Positions 6,917 to 15,243 of a stretch of DNA of 35,546 nt are shown in pieces. Location: positions 1 to 35,546 of the forward strand of contig CABXFE010000010.1 in the NCBI GenBank assembly GCA_902511425.1. Direction: 5' to 3'. This DNA is from an uncultured SAR86 cluster bacterium. GTDB taxonomy: Bacteria > Pseudomonadota > Gammaproteobacteria > Magnimaribacterales > D2472. A model generated the notes under the pieces. The model did not search any database, was not told where the DNA came from, and saw only the letters and a program-made list of their open reading frames with translations. The translations under genes and the position numbers were made by a program. How positions within the stretch are numbered: the first letter of the stretch is position 1; the number at the start of each line of letters is the position of its first letter.

Positions 6917-6944
6917 ATTATATATATTTATAACCATTTATCAA
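6917..6944 (-). promoter_or_regulatory. Promoter for the structured leader / small ORF / peroxidase operon
   Basis: On the minus strand TTGATA (6944-6939), 16 bases, then a perfect TATAAT (6922-6917). The predicted start is 6910, the second base of the first hairpin's 5' arm. This is among the best sigma-70-type promoters in the window. Confidence 0.65.
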
Positions 6945-7026
6945 TATAAATGATAAATAAATTTTAATTATTTTAGAATATAACTAAATATTATCTTTAT
7001 AAGAAATTGGATAAGAATTAACATAT

Positions 7027-7057
7027 TTGAGCCCAAACCTCTAAAAATATATATAAT
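7027..7057 (+). promoter_or_regulatory. Putative promoter of the fatty-acid oxidation gene
   Basis: TTGAGC (7027-7032) is followed after 17 bases by TATATA (7050-7055), or after 19 bases by TATAAT (7052-7057). The start would be near 7062-7064, giving a leader of about 25 bases with a weak AGAG ribosome site before the ATG at 7089. The rest of the gap (about 6945-7026) is very AT-rich and I see nothing else in it. Confidence 0.45.
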
Positions 7058-7088
7058 TTCAGATTAATTTTTTAATCCAGAGATAATT

Positions 7089-9248
7089 ATGACAAACGAG
7101 TTAAAGGGTAAGGTTAATTACACTGTAAACGGGAATATTGCTATTTTAGAGGTAGATAATCCACCCGTTAACCCACTTAGTAGCGGCGTTAGAGCCGGTT
7201 TAGCAGAATATATTGCAAAAGCAAATGAAGATGATTCAATCGAGGGAATTATTCTTACTGGGGCTGGAAGATCGTTTATTGCCGGAGCAGATATTTCTGA
7301 GTTTGGCCAAAAGTCTGATGGTCCTGACCTTCATACCACGTTAAAAGAGATAGAATTCAGCAAAAAGCCCGTTTTAGCTGCTATTAATGGTACAGCTTTG
7401 GGCGGTGGGCTGGAAACAGCATTGGTATGTAACTATAGAATTGGGACAAATAAAGCTATAGTTGGCCTTCCAGAGGTCAATTTAGGCTTACTACCTGGTG
7501 CAGGCGGCACACAAAGGCTTCCTAGATTAATCGGACCATCTCAAGCCCTTAAAATGATGATTGCCGGAACGCCTATTTCTGCTAAAAAGGCTTTGCAACA
7601 GGGTGTGATAGATGCAATTTCAGAAAATTCACTTATGGACGATGCTATTGCCTTTCTTCAAGAAAAAATTGGGTCTAATGATCATCCAAAAGTAAGAGAT
7701 AAAAATGAAAAAATCCTTGAAGCTAAAGGAGATGAAAATGTTCTTGCAGAAGCCAAAGCGTTGGCAGCGAAAACTAGAAGAGGCCAATTTGCTCCTGGTC
7801 AAATTATTGCTTGCGTAGAAGCTGCAATTAATGAAGATGATTTTGATACTGGCATGAAAAAAGAATCAGAATATTTTTTGGAATGTTTAATGAATCCTCA
7901 AAGAGAAGCTATGATTCATATATTCTTCGGTGAGCGTGCTGCTTCGAAAATTTCTGATATCCCAAAGGAAACACCTCTCCTTCCAATAGGATCTGCTGGT
8001 GTTGTAGGCTCAGGAACAATGGGCGGGGGAATTGCAATGAATTTTGCAAATGCTGGTATACCTGTTTTAGTTCTTGATCAGGATGAAAAAAATCTTGAAA
8101 GAGGGATGGGAGTAATTGAAAAAAATTATCAAATGATGGTAGACAGAGGAAGAATGTCTCAAGAACAAAAAGATATGGTTATGGGTTTAATAACTCCAAC
8201 ACTTACATATGATGATTTATCTAACGTTGATATTGCAGTTGAAGCGGTCTATGAAAACCTTGATTTAAAACAAGAGATTTTTAAGAGTTTAGACTCAGTT
8301 ACTAAAGAACATGCCATCCTTGCATCTAATACCTCTGGTTTAGATATTGATGCAATAGCATCATCAACAACAAGGCCTGGAAAAGTAGTGGGCACTCACT
8401 TTTTTAGTCCAGCAAATGTTATGCGACTGCTTGAAGTTGTTAGGGGTAGAGAATCCTCAGACGAAACAATGGCCACAGTAATGTCTTTAGGCAAGAAGAT
8501 GGGTAAAGCTGCTGTTGTCTCTTTAAATGCTCCAGGCTTTATAGGTAACAGAATGCTTGCTGGATACACATATCAAGCAAATATGTTGTTGCTTGAGGGT
8601 GCGTTACCAAATCAAGTTGATAGCGCATTAGAGTCTTTTGGGATGAGTATGGGTCCATTTAGAATGATGGACTTAGTTGGTCTAGACCTTGGATGGAGAG
8701 CTCGTAAATTAGCTGAAATAGAAACTCCATTAGCAAATAAAATCTCTGATGCATTATGTGAACAAGATAGGTTTGGTCAAAAAACCTCAAAAGGTTTTTA
8801 TAATTATTCAGAAGGTTCAAGGGCTCCAAATCCTGCTCCAGAGAATGAAGCACTATACAAAGAAATAGCTGACCAAAATAATATTGAAAGAAGAGAAATC
8901 TCCGACCAAGAGATTATAGATAGATGTATCTTTGCTCTCGTAAATGAAGGCGCTCGTATTTTAGAAGAGGGCGTTGCTCAAAGAGCTGGTGATATGGACA
9001 TAGTCTATATTAATGGTTATGGATTCCCTATATGGAGAGGTGGGCCTATGTTCTATGCAAACCAACAAGGTCTGTCAGAGGTTGTGAGTAAGATAAATGA
9101 TTTTTCAAGCTTGGATGAAAATTTCTGGAAACCAGCTCCATTACTGAAAAAACTTGCAGAAGAGTCTGGAAAATTTGGTGAAGCTCCATTAATTGAGGAC
9201 CGAGCAGAGCTATTAAGCTTTAAAACCGACAATATGGGTGGTGTATAG
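7089..9248 (+). CDS. Bifunctional enoyl-CoA hydratase / 3-hydroxyacyl-CoA dehydrogenase (FadB/FadJ-like)
   Basis: This 719-aa protein catalyses two successive beta-oxidation steps. The N-terminal crotonase domain (about 10-200) has the oxyanion segments AGADIS (65-70) and GTALGGGLE, with both catalytic glutamates: E109 (GGGLET) and E129 (GLPEVNLG). The dehydrogenase part begins at about 300 with the NAD-binding GSGTMG (307-312). The catalytic histidine is H437 (GTHFFSPANVMRLLEV), paired with E449. The usual C-terminal dehydrogenase repeats follow (GFIGNRM near 500, GFPIWRGGP near 650). No thiolase gene adjoins it, unlike fadBA or fadIJ operons. The monomeric peroxisomal-like class (PMFE) is about this size, so an E. 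coli-type FadBA partnership is not assured. Confidence 0.93.
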   Translation: MTNELKGKVNYTVNGNIAILEVDNPPVNPLSSGVRAGLAEYIAKANEDDSIEGIILTGAGRSFIAGADISEFGQKSDGPDLHTTLKEIEFSKKPVLAAINGTALGGGLETALVCNYRIGTNKAIVGLPEVNLGLLPGAGGTQRLPRLIGPSQALKMMIAGTPISAKKALQQGVIDAISENSLMDDAIAFLQEKIGSNDHPKVRDKNEKILEAKGDENVLAEAKALAAKTRRGQFAPGQIIACVEAAINEDDFDTGMKKESEYFLECLMNPQREAMIHIFFGERAASKISDIPKETPLLPIGSAGVVGSGTMGGGIAMNFANAGIPVLVLDQDEKNLERGMGVIEKNYQMMVDRGRMSQEQKDMVMGLITPTLTYDDLSNVDIAVEAVYENLDLKQEIFKSLDSVTKEHAILASNTSGLDIDAIASSTTRPGKVVGTHFFSPANVMRLLEVVRGRESSDETMATVMSLGKKMGKAAVVSLNAPGFIGNRMLAGYTYQANMLLLEGALPNQVDSALESFGMSMGPFRMMDLVGLDLGWRARKLAEIETPLANKISDALCEQDRFGQKTSKGFYNYSEGSRAPNPAPENEALYKEIADQNNIERREISDQEIIDRCIFALVNEGARILEEGVAQRAGDMDIVYINGYGFPIWRGGPMFYANQQGLSEVVSKINDFSSLDENFWKPAPLLKKLAEESGKFGEAPLIEDRAELLSFKTDNMGGV

Positions 9249-9262
9249 GCTGAAAAGGCTTA

Positions 9263-9793
9263 TCAATAGATATTTACGGGCGTTTTGGCTGGAATTATCT
9301 CGAAGAGCTCTAAAACATCATGATTTAGCATCCTGATGCATCCATGTGATGCTTTTTTGCCTATGAGGCCTTCTTCATGCGTGCCGTGAATATAAATAAA
9401 TCTATTGAATGAATCAACATTACCCCCCCTGTTAAAGCCTTCAGTTAGGCCTGTAAGCCACATAATGCGTGTTGTAATAAAGTCATCAGGGGAATCAATG
9501 TCTTCATGAATGATTTTTACTTCCTGTGGTATATGCTGACGACTTACAAAAAATTCATATTTAGGAACTTTTGTTCCAATTTTAGTTTTAACTTCATGTT
9601 TTCCTAGAGGGGTTTTCAGTGAATTCTCTATTTGCCCCTCGCCATATGCTGAACTAGATATAGAATAGCTTCTAATAATGTTATTATTTTTAATTAAATA
9701 TAACCTTTGCTCTTTGATACTGATCTCAATTGAGAAGTTAGCGGTTGCTGACAATGGTAATATCAACAACAAGATTAACGTAAAAAATTTCAT
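9263..9793 (-). CDS. L,D-transpeptidase (YkuD family), exported
   Basis: A periplasmic cysteine transpeptidase that acts on tetrapeptide stems of peptidoglycan, forming 3-3 crosslinks or attaching proteins. Residues 1-18 are a clear signal peptide ending SATA. The YkuD domain fills the rest (about 20-176), with H136 in IHGTHE and the catalytic cysteine C152 in SHGCIRM. There is no LysM or peptidoglycan-binding domain, so this is a minimal form. Its start overlaps the lnt stop by four bases (ATGA), placing it at the end of the phoH-ybeY-corC-lnt operon, all but the first two of which concern the envelope. Whether it makes crosslinks or another bond cannot be told. Confidence 0.93.
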   Translation of the reverse strand: MKFFTLILLLILPLSATANFSIEISIKEQRLYLIKNNNIIRSYSISSSAYGEGQIENSLKTPLGKHEVKTKIGTKVPKYEFFVSRQHIPQEVKIIHEDIDSPDDFITTRIMWLTGLTEGFNRGGNVDSFNRFIYIHGTHEEGLIGKKASHGCIRMLNHDVLELFEIIPAKTPVNIY

Positions 9794-11268
9794 TTCCTTA
9801 ATTTTAATATAAGAATAGTCATCAGCATAATAATAGATAAAATGGGAGAAATAAGGTAGCCATATTTATAAAAGAAGCTTGTTTTTGATGTTTTCTGGAT
9901 GCTTCCTACCAATGAACCTCTGGTACCCTTTTCTAATAAAAAAACAATAGTTCCATTATTATCAACTATTGTCGATATTCCATCAGAGGTGCCTCTTGCT
10001 ATCCATTTATTGGCCTCCAATGCCCTTGCTCTTACTATTTGAAGATGCTGATAAGGCCCATATGAACTTCCAAACCAAGTATCATTGCTAATATTGACTA
10101 TAAAATCAGATTTTCTTACTTCTTTTAGATAGCTCAAAGGAAAAGCAATATCAAAACATATCAATCCTAAAATCTTGAAGTTTCTGAATTGCAGCAAGTC
10201 CTGATTTGCACTACCTGCACTCAAAGAAGACATAGGCATATCAAAAAATTCTATTAAGCCTCTAAATATACCCTCAAAAGGTACATATTCACCAAAAGGT
10301 ACAAGATGTCTCTTCAAATAGGTTTGGTCACTCCCTAAAATGGTCATTGAATTATGCAGCTTATTGTTTTGGTATTGCCAAGAACCAGAGAGAATTGTTT
10401 GCTCTTCACCTAGCTTCGAAATGAGCCGAGTCATTCTAGGATCTGAGTTTAAATATGGAAGGGGTGATTCGGGCCAAATTATTAAATCTGCATCGTTGCT
10501 CTTATTTGTCAGGTCCAACAATGCATCTTCTATGGCTACATCAGATCCTGCCGTATATTTTTTAAAAGGGTCCAAAGATGGTTGAATAATAGACAGGTTT
10601 AATCCTTGGTTAGATTCGTATTTTTGATTAGTTTGATATGGGATAAAAATTAATAAAAATAATATCCCTAAAAATAAAAAGTTCTTTTTCTTTTCTATGA
10701 GAGAAAATGCAATCAATGATGAGAAAAAATAAATTATGTACGAAGCTCCATAAACTCCAAATATTGGTATCGTAGTTTGGCCAAGAGTGTCCATAAATAC
10801 CAAGCCTGGTAACAACCATGGAAAGCCACCTAATAATAAAAATCTAGAGAATTCTAAAATAATTAATATACTTGCAATGGCCAAGCTTTTAAAAAAAATA
10901 TTTTGGTTGAATTGTATGAATCGCGCCAATGCAAAAGGGGCAATAAATACTCCGGATAGAAGTATTCCCATTAATAATATAATAATGCTTGCTATTATAA
11001 TATTAGTGTTTCCATAGTAGTGAATACTTACTATTAGCCACCCAGTACCACATATCCAGTACCCAAGTCCCCATGAAAAAGCGCGCTTGCAGGCATCAAA
11101 AACATTTCTTGAATTAAATGTTGAGTAAATTAAAGCTGATAGGGTGAATGGGATAATCAGCTTAATATTAAATGGACTAAAAGCTAAAGTTGATAGGCCG
11201 CCAACTAGACCAAGGAATATGTAAAATGCAAATGAGGATTTATAAATTTGTTTTAATTGTAATGCCAA
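9790..11268 (-). CDS. lnt: Apolipoprotein N-acyltransferase
   Basis: Lnt adds the third acyl chain to the N-terminal cysteine of lipoproteins in the inner membrane. The first 215 residues hold about seven hydrophobic segments, then a periplasmic nitrilase-like domain (about 220-465) and a last membrane helix (about 468-488). The nitrilase triad is present: E267 (IWPESPLPY), K319 (YLKRHLVPFGEYVP) and C371 (LICFDIAFP). Length is 492 aa against 512 in E. coli. The start overlaps corC by 29 bases; there is no later methionine before the first membrane helix, so I keep it. Client lipoproteins in this window may include LptM. The corC-lnt order is conserved in gammaproteobacteria. Confidence 0.96.
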   Translation of the reverse strand: MALQLKQIYKSSFAFYIFLGLVGGLSTLAFSPFNIKLIIPFTLSALIYSTFNSRNVFDACKRAFSWGLGYWICGTGWLIVSIHYYGNTNIIIASIIILLMGILLSGVFIAPFALARFIQFNQNIFFKSLAIASILIILEFSRFLLLGGFPWLLPGLVFMDTLGQTTIPIFGVYGASYIIYFFSSLIAFSLIEKKKNFLFLGILFLLIFIPYQTNQKYESNQGLNLSIIQPSLDPFKKYTAGSDVAIEDALLDLTNKSNDADLIIWPESPLPYLNSDPRMTRLISKLGEEQTILSGSWQYQNNKLHNSMTILGSDQTYLKRHLVPFGEYVPFEGIFRGLIEFFDMPMSSLSAGSANQDLLQFRNFKILGLICFDIAFPLSYLKEVRKSDFIVNISNDTWFGSSYGPYQHLQIVRARALEANKWIARGTSDGISTIVDNNGTIVFLLEKGTRGSLVGSIQKTSKTSFFYKYGYLISPILSIIMLMTILILKLRK

Positions 11269-12082
11269 TTTTTTTTATTTTTCTTTTGTCAGCAGCTGTA
11301 ACTGCTAGAATCATGTCATCTAGCTCAATCTTATCCCCGACCTTGGGTAAAAATCCTAATTTATTAATAAATAAACCAGCCAATGTTTCAGCATCCATTT
11401 CATTGAATTTTTTATTAAATTTATTTTCAAATTCTGATAACTCTAAAGTAGCATCAGCAATATATTCATGCTCACTGACTTGAATAAGATCTTCATCATC
11501 AGAATCATGCTCGTCTTCAATTTCACCGACAAGCTCTTCTAAAATATCCTCAATTGTTACCAATCCCGATATAGTTCCATATTCATCCATAACAATGGCC
11601 ATATGTGATCGGTCTTTTTTGAACTCTTCAAGCAGCGAATCTGCTTTTTTTGATTCAGGGACAACTTTAATATCTCTAATTAAGTCATTTAGGCTGAGAT
11701 CTTCTAGGTTTTTGTTGATTATTGGAAGCAAGTCTTTGGCAAGCAAAATACCTTGAACCTCATTTTTGGCTGGCCCGAGAACAGGATATCGCGAATGGCC
11801 TGAGTCAATTATTCTATTAATCATGCTCATGGGGTCTTCATCCGGAGCAAGCGTTACCATTTCAACTCTTGGAACCATTATCGCCTTTACAGTCGTATCT
11901 CCTAATCTTATTGCTCGTTCAGCAATAAACTGGGCTTCTTTATCTATTAACCTTGCGCTAAGGGCATCTTCTAGCAATACAGACACATCATCTAAGCTTG
12001 ATGGCTTTATAGTAAAAAAGCGTTTTATTTTATTTAAGAGACTCGACGGAGGTTGATCTTTTTCTGTATCTTGATTTGTCAT
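11240..12082 (-). CDS. corC: CorC/HlyC-type CBS domain protein
   Basis: A cytoplasmic 280-aa protein with two CBS motifs (about 66-185; IMVPRVEMVTL, then YGTISGLVTIEDILEELVGEIEDE) followed by the CorC_HlyC transporter-associated domain (about 195-275). It has no membrane helices, unlike the larger CNNM-type relatives. CorC has been linked to magnesium/cobalt efflux and is also called YbeX, with reported links to ribosome maturation; its biochemical role is not settled. It starts within the last four bases of ybeY and overlaps lnt by 29 bases, so the four genes are translated as a tight unit. Confidence 0.92.
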   Translation of the reverse strand: MTNQDTEKDQPPSSLLNKIKRFFTIKPSSLDDVSVLLEDALSARLIDKEAQFIAERAIRLGDTTVKAIMVPRVEMVTLAPDEDPMSMINRIIDSGHSRYPVLGPAKNEVQGILLAKDLLPIINKNLEDLSLNDLIRDIKVVPESKKADSLLEEFKKDRSHMAIVMDEYGTISGLVTIEDILEELVGEIEDEHDSDDEDLIQVSEHEYIADATLELSEFENKFNKKFNEMDAETLAGLFINKLGFLPKVGDKIELDDMILAVTAADKRKIKKIGITIKTNL

Positions 12083-12531
12083 ATTAAATAAGGATTGGCA
12101 ATGTTAAAAAACTCTAAGTATTTGATCTCTTTTGCTTCCATTATATTGGCATCTTTATCTTCTGTATGATCAAAACCAAATAAGTGAAGTATTCCATGAG
12201 CTAATAAATGCATCATATGATCCTCTATGTCTCTATTCAAGCTCTGTGACTCACTTTGTATGTATGCAAAACTCATTGCAATATCACCAAGCTCTCCTTC
12301 GATACTTTGAATATCTTCGCCCATAGGAAAAGATAGGACATTAGTATCCAATTCTTTATCTCTAAAGTTGCCATTAAGTTTTATCATTTCCTTGCTTGAA
12401 ATAAGCTTAAGGTTAACCTGCATTTCAATTTGATTATGATCAAGCAGAATATGTTCTGTGAGTAAATGTAGTTTTGACTCTAAGTCACCGGAAAGCTCCT
12501 CAAATTCATGCGCTATGATGTTAAGACTCAA
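12079..12531 (-). CDS. ybeY: Endoribonuclease / rRNA maturation factor YbeY
   Basis: YbeY is a zinc-dependent protein needed for 16S rRNA 3' end maturation and ribosome quality control. The metal motif HGILHLFGFDH gives ligands H112, H116 and H122. The conserved T-N-V-LSFP segment (63-69) and the GDIAMSF block (82-88) are also present. Length of 150 aa is typical. It lies five bases after phoH and overlaps corC by four bases. Confidence 0.95.
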   Translation of the reverse strand: MSLNIIAHEFEELSGDLESKLHLLTEHILLDHNQIEMQVNLKLISSKEMIKLNGNFRDKELDTNVLSFPMGEDIQSIEGELGDIAMSFAYIQSESQSLNRDIEDHMMHLLAHGILHLFGFDHTEDKDANIMEAKEIKYLEFFNIANPYLI

Positions 12532-12536
12532 TTTTT

Positions 12537-13505
12537 TTAACCATTAAATTGATCATATGCATCAACAATTTTTCTTACCAAAGGATGCCTAACAACGTCT
12601 TTAGAATTAAAAATTGTAAAGCCAATATCTTCTATTTTTTCCAAGACCTTCAAAGCGTGAGAAAGGCCAGACTCTATATTTTTAGGCAAATCAATCTGCG
12701 TCATATCTCCATTAATTACAGCGTATGATCCGAAACCCATCCTGGTTAAAAACATTTTCATCTGATCAACTGTAGTATTTTGGCTTTCATCCATAATAAT
12801 AAAAGCATTGTTAAGAGTTCTTCCTCGCAAATATGCAAGAGGTGCAACTTCAAGGATTTCTTTTTCTAATAAACGGACAACCTGCTCAAAACCAAGCATT
12901 TCATATAAAGCGTCATATAGCGGTCGAAGATAAGGATCAACCTTTTGTGATAAGTCTCCTGGGAGAAAACCAAGCTTCTCGCCAGCCTCAACAGCTGGTC
13001 GTATTAATATTATTTTTTTTACTTCTTCTTGCACTAGCATTTCAACTGCTTTTGCAACAGCCAAGTATGTTTTTCCAGTTCCGGCTGGGCCAACTCCAAA
13101 GTTAACCTCAAAATTTTTCATGTTGCCTAAATAATCATTTTGATTTCTGCCTCTTGGCTTGATTATTTTTTTTGGTGTCTTGATTATATGTTCGCTCCCG
13201 CTTGATGAAATTGGAGCAGGATTAATGTCTTCATTATTGTTTATCGCCATTTGAATTGTTTCCTTGGAGAGTTCCACTCCTCGAGTCGTTGTAGCATATA
13301 AATCTTGAATTGCATTTGAAGCCTTTTTAATATTTTCCTTATCGCCAGAAATGCTTACCTTATTTCCGTTTTGAAAAATTTTGACACCAAATCCTTTTTC
13401 AAGAATCTTAATATTGCCATTTAGCTCTCCAACAAAAGATTTTAAATTTTTGGTGTTTGCTGGTTCAAGCTTCAGCTGGGTAAGAGATTGATTAATTTCT
13501 GCCAT
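12537..13505 (-). CDS. ybeZ: PhoH-like ATPase (YbeZ)
   Basis: A 322-aa PhoH-family P-loop NTPase. The N-terminal 90 residues resemble the family's KH-like RNA-binding region. The ATPase has Walker A GPAGTGKT (139-146), Walker B IIMDESQN (236-243) and the later GDMTQIDLP segment (266-274). YbeZ binds YbeY in E. coli and is thought to act as its helicase-like partner in RNA processing. The ATG is 6 bases after miaB stop, and ybeY follows with five bases between, giving the conserved miaB-ybeZ-ybeY-ybeX-lnt series. Confidence 0.94.
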   Translation of the reverse strand: MAEINQSLTQLKLEPANTKNLKSFVGELNGNIKILEKGFGVKIFQNGNKVSISGDKENIKKASNAIQDLYATTTRGVELSKETIQMAINNNEDINPAPISSSGSEHIIKTPKKIIKPRGRNQNDYLGNMKNFEVNFGVGPAGTGKTYLAVAKAVEMLVQEEVKKIILIRPAVEAGEKLGFLPGDLSQKVDPYLRPLYDALYEMLGFEQVVRLLEKEILEVAPLAYLRGRTLNNAFIIMDESQNTTVDQMKMFLTRMGFGSYAVINGDMTQIDLPKNIESGLSHALKVLEKIEDIGFTIFNSKDVVRHPLVRKIVDAYDQFNG

Positions 13506-13511
13506 TAAGCC

Positions 13512-14846
13512 TTAAGAAACCCCTTCAGGGCTTAAAATCTTGCCTGTCAATGAACGCTGGTATGCTTTAGTAATATCAATATCTACTAATTTACCTAGAA
13601 TGTTGATGTTTTGGAAGTCAAAATTTACAACTCTGTTGCACTCAGTTCTTGCCTGCAATTGGTTGATATCTTTTTTTGAGACGCCGGTAACCAAGCATCT
13701 TTGAATGGTGCCAACTAAATTATTGCTGTAGTGTAATTGAAGCTCATCAATTCGATTCTGCAGAATATATAAACGCTCCTTTTTCGTCTCTAGCTGAACG
13801 GTATCCTCAAGCTGTGAAGCCGGAGTTCCAGGTCTTGGAGAGTAGATAAAACTAAATGATGCATCAAACTTTATTTCTTCAATCAGGTCCATGGTCTGTT
13901 GAAAGTCAAAGTCCGTTTCATTAGGAAATCCTACAATGAAATCAGATGAGATTTTAATGTTTGGTCTCACCTTAAGTAACTTTTTTATTATTTCAATATA
14001 ATCTTCTCTGGAATAATTTCTTTTCATCTTTGCAAGAATTTCATTTGAGCCTGACTGCACGGGAAGATGCAAATGACTAACTAATTGAGGGACATGCCCA
14101 TAGGCATCTATTAAATCATCGGTCATCTCTAACGGATGAGAGGTTGTGTATCTAATTCTTTCAACGCCATCAATACTTCCACATACCTCAATCAAGTCTG
14201 ATAATCCAAGCAGTCTACCATTCAATGTGTACTTATATGCATTAACGTTCTGTCCTACAAAAACAATTTCTGAAACTCCTTGCTCAACCAATCTTGCTAC
14301 CTCATCAAATATTTGTTCAGGCTTTCTGCTTACTTCATCCCCTCTGGTGTATGGAACAACACAAAAAGAACAATATTTTGAGCATCCCTCCATAATAGAT
14401 ACAAAGCTAGACACACCAGTAGCGTCTGGTTCTGGCAATGAATCAAATTTCTCTTCAATTGGGAAAGATACATCAACAGCTTGAATTTTATTCTCTTCTT
14501 TAATCAATGAGGGTACTTTATGTATGGTTTGTGGTCCAAAAATTAAGTCCACAAAAGGTGCGCGCTTATATATATTTTTACCCTCTTGAGTAGCTACGCA
14601 GCCTCCGACTCCAATTTTTAAATTTGGATTGGTTTTCTTTAATTTATTAAGCCTACCCAATTCTGAATAGACCTTTTCCTCGGCTTTTTCTCTAATGGAA
14701 CAAGTGTTCAACAAAATAATATCAGCATCATTTGGATTATTTGTCTCCTCAATCGTTGAATCTTTTTTTAGTATTTCTAATGTTTTTTGGCTGTCATATT
14801 CATTCATTTGACAACCATAGGTTTTAATATAAAGTTTTGTACCCAT
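13512..14846 (-). CDS. miaB: tRNA-2-methylthio-N6-dimethylallyladenosine synthase MiaB
   Basis: A radical-SAM methylthiotransferase that adds the 2-methylthio group to i6A37 in tRNAs reading UNN codons. The N-terminal UPF0004 domain holds the second Fe-S cluster through C12 (TYGCQMNEYDS), C49 (LNTCSIREKAE) and C83 (GGCVATQEG). The radical-SAM triad is C155, C159 and C162 in GCSKYCSFC, and a TRAM domain closes the protein (about 375-440). The frame is open nine codons further up (ATG at 14873), but that would overlap the divergent DUF1820 start. The ATG at 14846 gives MGTKLYIKTYGCQMN, the canonical N-terminus, and has an AGG-type site just upstream. It heads the ybeZ-ybeY-corC-lnt operon. Confidence 0.95.
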   Translation of the reverse strand: MGTKLYIKTYGCQMNEYDSQKTLEILKKDSTIEETNNPNDADIILLNTCSIREKAEEKVYSELGRLNKLKKTNPNLKIGVGGCVATQEGKNIYKRAPFVDLIFGPQTIHKVPSLIKEENKIQAVDVSFPIEEKFDSLPEPDATGVSSFVSIMEGCSKYCSFCVVPYTRGDEVSRKPEQIFDEVARLVEQGVSEIVFVGQNVNAYKYTLNGRLLGLSDLIEVCGSIDGVERIRYTTSHPLEMTDDLIDAYGHVPQLVSHLHLPVQSGSNEILAKMKRNYSREDYIEIIKKLLKVRPNIKISSDFIVGFPNETDFDFQQTMDLIEEIKFDASFSFIYSPRPGTPASQLEDTVQLETKKERLYILQNRIDELQLHYSNNLVGTIQRCLVTGVSKKDINQLQARTECNRVVNFDFQNINILGKLVDIDITKAYQRSLTGKILSPEGVS

Positions 14847-14856
14847 ATACCTAATT

Positions 14857-15183
14857 ATGAAGAAAAAAACCACATATAAAATAATTTTTATGCAGCTTGG
14901 AGAAATCTACGAGATTTTTGCAAAACAAATTTATCAAAGTGACATGTACGGTTTCATAGAGGTCGAAGAGTATATATTTAATCAAAATAAACAGCTAGTG
15001 GTTGACCCATCATCTGAAAAATTAGAGAAAGAGTTTAAATCCGTTGAAAGATCATATATCCCAATTAATTCGGTGATAAGGATAGATGAAGTAATTGAGT
15101 CTGGAGAGGCAAAGATCAAACAAAATAAAAACCAGGTCTCACCTTTACCCATAAATATTCAGCCTGCAAATAAACAAGACTAA
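14857..15183 (+). CDS. DUF1820 family protein
   Basis: This 108-aa protein matches the DUF1820 family of gammaproteobacteria: YKIIF...GEIYEIFAKQIYQSDMYGF, EVEEYIF, VVDPSSEKLEKEF and the IPINSVIRIDEV block, followed by a charged variable tail. The family's N-terminus (YKVIFxNQGKVYE) is present from residue 7, so the start at 14857 is kept even though an internal methionine follows at residue 12. Function is unknown; no catalytic motif, signal peptide or membrane segment is visible. It is divergent from miaB with only ten bases between start codons, so regulation must overlap. I see no Shine-Dalgarno. Confidence 0.87.
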   Translation: MKKKTTYKIIFMQLGEIYEIFAKQIYQSDMYGFIEVEEYIFNQNKQLVVDPSSEKLEKEFKSVERSYIPINSVIRIDEVIESGEAKIKQNKNQVSPLPINIQPANKQD

Positions 15184-15208
15184 TTCAACAAGATTTGAGT
15201 TTTTTTGC

Positions 15209-15237
15209 TTAGCATTTAAGCAATTGACTGTTAAGAT
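15209..15237 (+). promoter_or_regulatory. Promoter of the PhoD-like phosphatase gene
   Basis: TTAGCA (15209-15214), 17 bases, then TAAGAT (15232-15237). The predicted +1 is 15244, exactly the A of the ATG, and no purine-rich ribosome site precedes the gene, so the message may be leaderless. The 60-base gap also contains GCTTA/TAAGC (15207-15221), a five-pair hairpin preceded rather than followed by its T run, which is not a convincing terminator for DUF1820. Confidence 0.5.
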
Positions 15238-15243
15238 TTTCCT

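Noticed and set aside
6902-6949. 16-codon plus-strand ORF (GTG) after GGGGGAGAGA
   Set aside because: Too short, product looks like translated AT-rich DNA, and the region is better explained as a minus-strand leader and promoter.
9249-9262. Terminator between convergent fatty-acid oxidation and L,D-transpeptidase genes
   Set aside because: The 14-base gap has a repeated AGGCT/AGGCTT in direct, not inverted, orientation, and no stem-loop with a U run.
14847-14873. ATG start at 14873 for miaB
   Set aside because: It adds nine non-family residues and would overlap the divergent DUF1820 gene.
15207-15221. GCTTA/TAAGC hairpin as a terminator for DUF1820
   Set aside because: Only five pairs, and the T run is before rather than after the stem; it overlaps the promoter of the next gene.
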